The position numbers and the translations under genes are program-made. Shown here in pieces: positions 55,731-64,000 of a DNA stretch of 64,000 bases. The notes beneath the pieces are model-generated. The model did no database searches. It saw only the letters and a list, made by a program, of their open reading frames with translations, and was not told where the DNA came from. Where the stretch lies: NCBI GenBank assembly GCA_023213395.1, contig CM041465.1, positions 207,645,741-207,709,740 on the forward strand, given 5' to 3'. Position 1 is the first letter of the stretch. Each line of letters begins with the position of its first letter. This DNA comes from Cycas panzhihuaensis. Its lineage: Eukaryota; Cycadophyta.

Positions 55731-56585
55731 TGGTTAAATCTTGCTTGGATTCATCTTCAAGGTGCCCAGTCTTCACTTCCATCTACTTGGTGTCTTCAAT
55801 CCTATTAGGTTCTTACACTTGAGTTGATTCTTCTTGATATCCCTTCATGGCTTCTAGAATTTCCCTATTGAGGGTCTGTTCTTCCTCTTCTTCTGTTAGC
55901 TCACCTATTTGTTGTAATTCTTTGGCATCTTCACATTGCTTGTACGCCAGCTAATGTTGATGTGCTTCATCTTCCTTGTGATATGTTTCTTCTTAGTGCT
56001 TGTATTATGTACCCTCTTTAGCTAGGTTATTTCAAATTCCTCTTTCTTGCTCCCATTGATCAATTGCTACATGAAATGAAATTTGAAACCACATCCATTC
56101 ATTGAGTATTCTTTGTCTGCTAAACCAATCAAGAGCTTCCCCTGCTAAGTAGAGTCAAATACATGATCCATAAACTTCAAATTCTGTATTCCAAAACATG
56201 TCTCGATATGTTGGAGTCATTGTGTAGTCGTCATGCTTTCACCAGGGTAGAATTTTTGGACATCTTGAAATTTTTGCATTAGGGGCAACTTTTGTTGCTC
56301 CTAATGCGTCCTTCTTAGTTCTTGTGTTTTCGTTACAAATTTTTGTTTATCGATGTATTTGGAACCAGTCTGCATGTACCTCTTTTAAAAATCCTCATGT
56401 ATCATGGCTTTTAGGAATGGCCAGTTAAAGTGCTTTGTATATTTGTAATATCTATAGAACTATGTGAACCAATTAACTACTTGGCCACTTAGATGCTAGA
56501 ATGCAAAGGGAATCTTTTTTCTTCTAGTATTAAGTAAATGTCTAAGTAGGTGTCCAACATCATTGTCCATTCTGTCACATTTATT
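55731..56585 (-). pseudogene. Gag-like remnant of element I
   Basis: Minus strand. Pieces: TEWTMMLDTYLDIYLILEEK near 56510-56570 and, further on, KFYPGESMTTT and KFMDHVFDS in shifting frames, followed by an acidic linker (ELTEEEEEQTLNREI). The W-x(n)-Y-L-D pattern and PGES recall gag, but no knuckle is readable. The left end meets G; CTGGG (55726-55730) is G's right flank. H's LTR starts right after it at 56586. Confidence 0.5.
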
Positions 56586-56904
56586 TGAAGTGATCCTAAA
56601 TTGGATCTACTTCTTCAAACACCAAAGTAAATTGAAATGAAATTTGAATAAGCAAAATTGCCCTAGGCACCAAGCGCCAAAGTAAAACTTACATAATGAA
56701 ATAGGGGTCTCCCCTATTTATAGGTGCCAATATAACTCCCTATTAAAAAACCAACTTCAATAATAATATTAATAATAAAATACCATTTCTTAATATAAAA
56801 ATGGACTTTATATTAATTTAAAAATACCCACTTCCTAATAATAATAAAAAATAATAATTTCTAATAAAATACTAACTACTCCTCGATAGATTAGAATTGC
56901 TACA
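56586..56904 (-). repeat. 3' LTR of element H
   Basis: 319 bp, plus strand TGAAGTGATC to TTGCTACA; its outer end resembles that of D's LTR (TGAAGYGATC). CTATTTATAG gives a TATA-like box. No partner LTR in the window, so it sits as a 3' LTR because the purine tract lies on its right. Confidence 0.7.
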
Positions 56905-57882
56905 ATCAATCCCTCCTCCAAAGAATACTTCACCCACAAAGTATTATAACCTTGTTGTTTGGATGCATGCATTTACTTGTATGTGTCTTCAATCCTCCAC
57001 CTGCTAAGGCTAGAATATCATAGGCTTTTGATTCTCATTTATTTCATCATCTCAAAGCAACCCATATATATCCTCTTGTTGTCTGTGATATTGTTCTATC
57101 CAGAATTGCTTTTATATCCGACTCTCTTCTTGGTCAATCTTGAGATTGGTGTGTTCTAAGGTCTTGCCTCCTACTTGCATATTGTGTCCACTTGCAGTTG
57201 TCCTTAAGGGGAAATTGGGAGAATGTAGGGAAAAGGTGTGGATTATGGAAATTGTGTTGGGAGGGTAGGATTTGGGCATAACAGGTAGAGAGGTAAACAT
57301 GGAATTGCATGTGGAGAGCATAGAATGTGAGGTGTAGATTGCATAAAGGAAGATATGTGTTGATACATATTAAACATAGGGAATTGAAAAGCATAAGGCA
57401 CAAACGAGTTGTATCAAGTGGAGAACTAGGGGAAGTATATGTGGGGATTTGAATAGAGAATGTGATATATGATAGTTGGGTTGGTTAAGAGGTGGACAAG
57501 AAGAGTTTGTGGGTGATAAACATGATGTTATATAGAATGAAAGGTAAGCAAATCTAAATCTACAAGCAACTTTAGGGTTTGATAGGGAGAAAGAAAACGA
57601 GTGGAGAATAAGGGCTACGCATTCCTTATGGAAGAAAGGTTTTGGTAATGGTTTGTGAAGATGATTTATAGAGTAATACAAAGGGTAAGGGGAAAACATA
57701 TAGGGTAGTGAAGGTTGGTAGTAGCTAGAGTGGGGATGTAGAGGAGAAAAGAATAATTCTTTGTAGAGGGGATGTAGAATGATAGTGCTAACATTTGAAA
57801 TTTGATGAGAGGGGGTTGGAAGACGAGGAATATGGAGGTGGTGATAAAGAGACTTCCTAGGGAATGGGACATGAAAGGGTAC
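56905..57882 (-). mobile_element. Element H, internal 3' part, no pol found
   Basis: Purine tract GGAGGAGGGA next to the LTR, then a hairpin ATACTTTG-TGGG-TGAAGTAT (56925-56944). Frames at 57112-57321, 57370-57699 and 57666-57905 are Ser/Pro/Leu-rich and similar to those of I, but no RT or integrase is seen. Possibly a non-autonomous LTR element moved by enzymes of the D/E type. Confidence 0.5.
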
Positions 57883-58560
57883 CTAAAGTGGAATAGGAAT
57901 TTCACCTATTACGAGTAGGGGACCTAGAGCTAGTTCATTTATAGGATTTTGTGGTTTAAGAGGGGAGGGAGTTTTCAAGGCTATGGAACTTGAGAAATTA
58001 AGATGAACAAAAAAATTTCCAAAAGATGTAGGTAAATGCGAGATAGGATCATAATTTAAAACCAGTACCCTTTTAGAATTATCTTGTCTCTCTAATTCTT
58101 CCTCGAGTTGCTCACTAATGGGTGTTTCCTTGCTTGACCCATCTTCATTGTACTGCTCATGGATAGGCCTCTTATTGGATTGTTCTTCAATTTGATCATC
58201 TAGTTTTTTATGTTTGTCCCTTGTCTTCTCTTTGTGTTGCTCCTTGATAGACTCCTTGTTAGATTGTTTTTCCCCTAGACTAGTTATTTCTTTCATTTAC
58301 CATGCATAATCTTTCATATCCTCCTCAACAGTTCCTAGTCTAGTTAAGATTGCTTGAAGTGACTCTTGATGGCATTTTTTAGTATTTTCCTTTCGACGTT
58401 TATTCTTGAAGTTTATAAAGCCTTCTCTAGTGTAGTGTTCATGCCACCACCTTGTAATTCTTTTGTCAAACCTTATGAGAAAACCTTTGGAAAAGTATTC
58501 CCAAGTAGGGAAGCATCTTAACAGTTCGTCCATGGCCCAATCTCGAGTTTCTCCACCCAT
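57883..58560 (-). pseudogene. Unrecognised ORF of element H, one internal stop
   Basis: 225 sense codons in one frame with a single TAA/TAG-type break at 58297. The first half is rich in aromatic and charged residues (MGGETRDWAMDELLRCF, KRITRWWHEHYTREGF, NFKNKRRKENTKKC); the second half is Lys/Glu-rich and probably coiled or disordered (KEQHKEKTRDKHKKLDDQ, SEQLEEELERQD). Position at the 5' side of the internal region would suit a gag, but I cannot confirm a gag core or a zinc knuckle. Confidence 0.45.
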
Positions 58561-58712
58561 ATATTCCCAAAATATATGAGCAAAATAGCCTTTTCCATAT
58601 GGGGCTTAGTATTAAAGCCCTTTTAAATCTTATCCAATCACTCTATTAGTCATACTCCTCCAATTTCGATAAAAATTAGCATATTCCCATTAGTTTCATT
58701 ATAGGGTCGCAT
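58561..58712. other. Upstream part of H up to the L insertion
   Basis: Degraded frames continue a little beyond 58560 (GKGYFAHIFWEY). No primer site or 5' LTR of H before L begins. Confidence 0.4.
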
Positions 58713-58972
58713 TGTTGAGTGTCAACTTCTAATGGAATTTACGACATCAAATTGGAACCAAACTATTAGAATATAATATTTTATCCTATGACTCTTTAGG
58801 GGTAATGTTATTAGATCCTCATTATGTAACTCCCAATGGAGAATTAGACACTTGTATGTCATGTGTCATCCAGAGATGTTTTCAATTACATCCTGTTATG
58901 TATATTTAAGGGCATTCCCTCCCTCAATACAATCAACTCATTTTGCAAATATTCTTGTCTGAAATTCTAACA
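58713..58972 (+). repeat. 5' LTR of copia L
   Basis: 260 bp, TGTTGAGTGT to AATTCTAACA, with a TATATTTAAG box near 58902. Short length is typical of copia. Confidence 0.85.
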
Positions 58973-58984
58973 TGGTATCGGGGC
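58973..58984 (+). promoter_or_regulatory. Primer-binding site of copia L
   Basis: TGGTATCGGGGC directly follows the LTR; close to the initiator-Met site with changes. Confidence 0.85.
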
Positions 58985-59680
58985 AGATTAGTCAGACCAC
59001 CTGAAAGGGAGAAAGAAGAAGAGGAAGTTCAGTCGTCGTGAATGACAATGAAGCAAAAACAGAGGCTAAAGCATTCAATGGAGATTAAGAAGAAGTTGAA
59101 ATCATCAGGAGAAGAAAAGAAGACTGCAAAACTTGAACTATACTGACTTGTACAGACCTATATGGATGACAATTTTTCGGAGTGCTCAAAATCGCATGAA
59201 AATTGACTAGCAGATAGAATGTGATACGAAGATCATTTCTTCCATCTGGCTCGAAGTCATCTAAGGTCATTTCAAAGCAATTTTGGCTAGTTTAACAATT
59301 TGCATGAATTTAGCCTTTTCTCATAAATTTTCTACAAAAATCTCTCAAAACTCCACGTAAATCTGCTCAAAATCTCTGTCTAAGAAATTTAAAGGGATTC
59401 AGATAGATTTTGTTGCATTTGATTTAGAATTTCACAAGTTTGAAGTGATTTTTGTCGAAAACCCTAGCCGCACGTTTTCAATTTTTGGGCTTGTTTTCTC
59501 CCAAATAGAAAACATGTTTTCTTGCAAACAAAAAAAAAAATAATTGTAGATTGGTAATCCCTACAAAAAGACCTTTCTTTTGAGGTGCGTTTTGTACCAG
59601 TCTGTCAAGTTAAGGTTCTGTATGGAAATTCATACATTTGTATAGTTAGATCATCTTAGACTCTATTTCCTCTTCAAAAA
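58985..59680. other. Leader of copia L
   Basis: About 700 bp between primer site and gag. No gene is seen; an A-run lies near 59529-59541. Confidence 0.5.
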
Positions 59681-60637
59681 ATGGCATCATCAATCCTAGC
59701 CCTAGGTGATTAAGATAAATTGACTAACTCCAACTATCATATCTGGAAAATTAAGGTGGAAATATTATTAAGAGCAAAAAATGCTTGGGGAATAACCAGT
59801 GGGACTAAAGCAAAGCTTGCTGCTACAGGGGTTGCTCAAACAAATTGAGAAGAAAGAGACAATGCAGGACTAATAGTCCTAAAACTCTCAATCTTTGATC
59901 CATTACTCAGTTATGTGGAAAAATTAACCTCTTCCTCTTCAATATGGAAATTCCTTGAAAATTTACATGGCTAGAAAAACAAGGCAAGAATAATAGAACT
60001 CAAAGAGGAGCTACTCAAGTTGTATATGAAGGAGACAGATACAATATCTGATTTTTTACATAAAGTTGTCTCAATAAGAAATGATCTTTTGAGCATTGGG
60101 GCCACCATTTCAGAATAGGAAATAATGGAAATGAAAATCATTCGATGTGACTATCAACACAATAACCAATAAGAACCAGATAGACACAAGGACTCTTGAT
60201 ACTCTAATTGGTTTATTATTGAGACAAGAATAGAGAAACTAACACTTTCAGGACTCAATAGACATAGAAGATGCTTTCATGACCAGATTAAACATAGGAC
60301 CCAGAGGACAAAGTCGATCCAGAGGAAGAGGACGAACTACCAAGGCCAGAATTCCATCTCGTGGAAGGTGGCAAGACAACATAGGACATGGTCGCACAAA
60401 TCTATTAAGTGTATGTTATAATTGTGGTAAGTCCAGTCATTTTTCAAGTTCCTACAAAGCATTTGATATTTGTTACCATTACGGATAGCTAGGGCACTAC
60501 CCCTAACAATGCACTCAGAGGAGGGCTGACATCCAGAGAGGGAAGCGACGAGTAAGAAATTACAAGAAGGATCAAATAGAAGAAGAAGAAGAAACAACAT
60601 TTATTGTCGCCCTCACTGCCGGTCTTCAAGACAAAGA
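59681..60637 (+). pseudogene. Gag of copia L
   Basis: Start at 59681 (MASSILALGD, then a stop). Typical UBN2/copia gag blocks: SNYHIWKIKVEILLRAKN, LIVLKLSIFDPLLSYVEK, SIWKFLENLHG, KLYMKETDTISDFLHKV. An Arg-rich stretch (RGQSRSRGRGRTT) leads to a zinc knuckle VCYNCGKSSHFSSS, whose last Cys is Ser. The frame breaks several times. Ends at J's LTR. The role would be packaging the element RNA. Confidence 0.85.
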
Positions 60638-61182
60638 TGTTGAAAATGGCCTTAAGCCTACAATTCCCAAGATCTAGAAGATTGATCCTCTTTAGTTCTA
60701 GAAAGTAAGAGATCAAAGTTAACAATGAAAGTGAGATTCAAATAAACAAGATCAAAGCATGAAGAGAGTGAGCAAGATGATACCAAATGGGAGGAGATGG
60801 AATTGGTCCAATCTCCAAATGAATATAAGTTTGATTAGCAAATTGGCAGCATAACAATACAACTCAAACTCTATATAAGAAACATCAGATGAGGTCTCAA
60901 TATATAGAGTGACAGAAGAGACCTAAGGCATTGGATGTTTGACAAATGTCAAACATCCAAGCTACATGCCTCGCATGTAGGACACGTGTCCTTCTGGGCT
61001 CTCAAGTGAGCAAAAGTGCATGAGGGTCATTTGACCTTTAAGTGATAATGTTATGTCACTAGGAAAGAATGTGGGTATGCACTTTATCACTTAAGTGATA
61101 AGTCACCCCATAAAGTACAAGGGTATAAATAATACATGAAAATAAAATACATATACTTAACATGTAGACATAAGGTTTAACA
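60638..61182 (-). repeat. 3' LTR of copia J
   Basis: 545 bp, plus strand TGTTGAAAATGG to GGTTTAACA. Contains the palindrome GTTTGACA-AATG-TCAAAC near 60940 and a TATATAAG-like box near 60875. Confidence 0.92.
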
Positions 61183-61194
61183 ACCCCTCTTACT

Positions 61195-61620
61195 GTTTAC
61201 AATGTTAAGCCGGACCCCTAGACCTTCTCTAAATTTTATAAATTTTTCTCTACCAAGAGGCTTGGTAAAGATATCTGTTCTTTGCTCCTCTGTATGTCTG
61301 TACTGGAGGTTGATCTCACCATTCTGCACATGCTCTCTGATGAAGTGATGATGAACCTCGACGTGTTCGATCTGCACATGAAAAATTGGATTCTTGGCCA
61401 ACTTGAAAACACTCTGATTATCACAATATATCCTAGTGGGGTGATTCTACTCAAGTCCAAGCTCCCCAAGAATCTGTCATAGCCAGATACCCTCACAAGT
61501 TGTGCTGACTGTAGCTTTGTACTCTGCTTTGGTGGAGGACTAGGTAACATTGGGTTGTTTCTTGCAACTCCATGAAACAACTCTTGAACCAAGGGTAAAA
61601 TAATAACCCGAAGTTGATCT
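61195..61620 (-). pseudogene. RNase H of copia J
   Basis: QTKAEYKATVSTTCEG-type stretch near 61500-61545, then YCDNQSVFKLAKNPIFH, HVEVHHHFIREHVQNGEIN and TDIFTKPLGREKFIKF (61177-61401), the standard copia end. The stop of pol lies about 20 bp before the purine tract. One shift near 61410-61480. Confidence 0.87.
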
Positions 61621-62600
61621 CCTTTTATCCTAATAACTTGCCCAATCAGAATTTGAGAACCCTTCTAGAGTGAAGTTCTCATCATGTGCATACCGAAGGC
61701 CATGCAGCAATGTGCCTTTAATGTATTTTAGTATACATTTTACTACATTCCAATGCCTCTGATTGGGTTGAGACATGTATCTAGAACAAATCCCAACTAC
61801 AAATGAAATGTCTGGCCAAGTGTTGGTGAGATAGATGAAGCTACCAATCAACTGTTAGTAAAGAGTGGGATTTGTTGGTTTAGCTTCCTCATTGAGAGTT
61901 AACTTCATTCGTTCTCCATAGGCGTTGGCACTGGTTTGCAATCATACATTCTGAAGCGTTGTAAGATGTCCTAAGAATATTTTCCTTGGAATATGAAGAT
62001 ATAGCCTGGCTGTTGTCATACCTCAAAGCCTAGAAAATAATGTAGAAGTCCAAGATCTGTCATTTTGAAACTTCTCTTCAAATGATATTGGAGAATCTGT
62101 ACCATCTTAGTGTCATTACCAGTGATCACTAAATCATCAACATACAAGATAATGAAGATAGCATGGTCTTTCCCAACTTTGATATACAAGTTAGGATATG
62201 AAGTGGATTGATGATATCCATGTCTCAAAAAATAATCATCGATTTTTTAGTACCATGCTCATGTGGATTGTTTTAAGCCATACAAAGCTTGTTTCAAGCA
62301 ACAAATCATGTGCTTCTTGCCTTGTACTTTGTAAAAAGGAGGTTGCTCCAAATATACCTCCTCCTAAAAATCACCATTGAGGAAGGTGCTATTCACGTCC
62401 ATCTGATAAACTGGCCATTTGTATTGAGAAACTAAGGCTAAAATGAGTCTGATGTGTTCATATTTACAACAGGAGCAAAAGTCTCTTCATAATCAATGCC
62501 TTCTTTCTGTTTGAAGCCCTTTGCAACAAGTCGGGCCTTTTGGCACTTAAATGTACCATCCGAATGGAATATGGACTTGTAGACCCATTTGCAACTGATT
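61621..62600 (-). pseudogene. Reverse transcriptase of copia J
   Basis: From right: the [15 protein letters not shown] stretch near 62560-62590, [25 protein letters not shown], a block shifted near 62240-62300, then SYPNLYIKVGKDHAIFI, the intact catalytic box ILYVDDLVITGND, MTDLGLLHYFLGFEV (62016-62228) and IGSFIYLTNTWPDISFVV (61630-61851). YVDD is intact. A few stops and shifts break it. Confidence 0.9.
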
Positions 62601-62602
62601 GC

Positions 62603-64000
62603 CTATTTGTGCTTAGGAAATTCTACCAAATCCCATGTTCCATTCTTTTCAATAGAAGGGATTTCTTCATCCATGGCAACCCTCCAATTGTCATATGCCT
62701 CCTCAAAATTGGAAGGCTCATCAACACAAAGCACTCCAGCCATAAGTGCATAATTGGTTTGTTGCCTATATTTTGATGGATGTTTTCCTTCAACAATCTG
62801 GCCGTCTTGAACAGTCTGAGTATACCATTTTGGCAACTTTTTTATTGACGTAACTTGAACCTCAAGATCTTCCGGTCTAAGTGGTTGATCAACAAAAGAT
62901 GTACTAGGATCAAGTGGAGCAAAATCTGATGATGTGGACAGTCCAGCAGGTGCAGATGATGTACATGGTGTGGAAGATTGAGAGAGAAGGAAAGCCTCAA
63001 TAATCTTTTTGCCTTTATCAAGAGGAGGTTGGATGGATGTTGGTTCCAACTCCCTGTGTTTATCTTCAGCAAAGATTACATCTCTTGAGAGATGCATTTT
63101 CTTCCCAACAGGATCATACAACTCGTAAGCCTTGCTATGAATGGCATAGCCTACAAAAATGCATTTTAGACTATGTTTGTCTAACTTAGATCTTTGTTGA
63201 TCGGGGATATGCATATATGCAATGCACCCAAATGTCCTCAAATGGCTAACAGTAGGCTTTTTGCCAGACCAAGCCTCCTCAGGTGTGATGTTGGTGACTA
63301 CTGAAGTAGGACTCTCATTTGCCACATAGGCAGTTGCATGGAAGGCTTCAGCCCAATAAGCTAGAGTGAGTCCCTTTGCATGCATCATTGCTTTGGCTTT
63401 GTTTGCCAAAGTTCTATTCATCCACTCAGAGACTCTATTTTATTGAGAAGTATGAGGGATGGTGAACTGTCTCTAAATGAGGTTATCTTTGCAGAATTGG
63501 GTGAATTCCTTTGAAGTGGATCCACCTCCATTGTCTGACCTTAGAATTTTGATTGAATGGCCAGACTCGTTTTCCACTTCAAGCTTGAATTCCTTAAACT
63601 TTTGGAATGCTTCTGATTTCTGTTTGATGAAGTAGACTCAAACTTTATGAGAGAAGTCATCTATGAAGGAGATGTAGTACAATGCTCCTCCAAAAGATGT
63701 TGTGGACATGGGTCTACATAGATCTAAATGTATCAATAGCAAAGGATACGATGCATCCCATGCTTTGCCTTTAGGGAAAGGCAATCAATGTTATGTCCCC
63801 ATTATACATGCTTCACAAAGACATTTTGAACCATATAGCTTTGAAAGCCCAAGCACCATGTTCTTGTTCATCATTAGCTTGATATTGTCTAAGCTCTAGT
63901 GGCCTAGACGTTAATACCAAACTTGAATCTTTGTCAATGATTGCGTGACAAAGTAAGCAAAATCAAGTGTTATATTATTTTCATCCAACTTATAAAGTTT
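62603..64000 (-). pseudogene. Integrase of copia J and RT N-terminus
   Basis: Right end: a pre-integrase zinc part with C-x2-C (KCLCEACIMG), then the core with Asp in LLLIHLDLCRPM, Asp in KILRSDNGGGSTSKEF and Glu next to NRVSE, stop, MNRTLANKAK. 63421-62603 is open for 272 codons: GLTLAYWAEAFHATAYVANE, PEEAWSGKKPTVSHLRTFG, KCIFVGYAIHSKAYELYDP, a Ser/Pro-rich linker, LPKWYTQTVQDG and the RT start EEAYDNWRVAMDEEI. The stops between 63421 and 64000 number about five. Confidence 0.9.

Larger units (their letters stand above)
58713..60637 (+). mobile_element. Ty1/copia element L, 5' part, cut by J
   Basis: 5' LTR, primer site and gag on the plus strand; the rest is displaced beyond the J insertion and not in the window. 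The gag is decayed. Confidence 0.88.
60638..64000 (-). mobile_element. Ty1/copia element J, 3' part, best preserved copia here
   Basis: Minus strand: 3' LTR 60638-61182, purine tract AGTAAGAGGGGT (61183-61194), RNase H, RT, integrase; gag and 5' LTR are beyond the right edge. It interrupts L's gag. Its LTR family also left a solo copy in G and probably the one at 18439. Confidence 0.93.

Overview
The window is plant nuclear DNA made almost entirely of nested LTR retrotransposons. I found no convincing host gene, tRNA, rRNA or CRISPR array. The element families (Ty3/gypsy with chromodomain, Ty3/gypsy of the Athila/Tat-like OTA type, and Ty1/copia), initiator-Met tRNA primer sites and layer-on-layer insertion point to a land plant with a large, repeat-rich genome. 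A gymnosperm is possible but is not proven by the sequence. Elements are lettered A to M here for reference only.

Left part (1-17841), all on the minus strand. Element A is an old Ty3/gypsy copy whose 5' LTR is at 17015-17841 and whose coding region (gag, protease, second gag-like domain, RT, RNase H, integrase) occupies 1-6274; it runs off the left edge. A second copy of the same family, element B (6319-16913), is inserted in A's 5' leader and flanked by a 5-bp duplication GCCAT. B has both LTRs and the whole internal region, and gives the best view of the family: gag with four zinc knuckles, protease, an extra gag-like domain with two gag cores, RT, RNase H, integrase, a hairpin-rich tandem array, and a third ORF before the 3' LTR.

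Centre (19455-43862). An eroded copia element M (plus strand) was split by element C (20659-42923, plus strand, duplication CTAGA), a third copy of the A/B family. C was split in its RT gene by chromovirus D (26174-37712, minus strand), and D between gag and protease by chromovirus E (30334-35931, plus strand, duplication GATTT). Removing each insertion restores the reading frame of its host. By eye, LTR divergence falls from the outer to the inner element, as the nesting requires.

Right part (43863-64000). After a stretch of unassigned DNA with minisatellites come a copia remnant K (minus), a pol-less LTR element I (minus) inserted in K's RT, chromovirus G (49264-55725, plus) inserted in I, and a solo copia LTR inserted in G's 3' LTR with duplication GACAC. 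Then come a second pol-less element H (minus), a copia 5' end L (plus), and a rather well-kept copia J (minus) that interrupts L and runs off the right edge.

The most interesting material is the A/B/C family: three gag core motifs in one polyprotein, two of them between protease and RT; four CCHC knuckles; a downstream coiled-coil ORF; and a GTAC hairpin repeat shared by the LTRs and the region before that ORF. The chromodomain-type and related elements D, E, H and I share a small hairpin near the end of pol with paired base changes. Every coding region described is broken by stops or shifts, so no element here looks autonomous.
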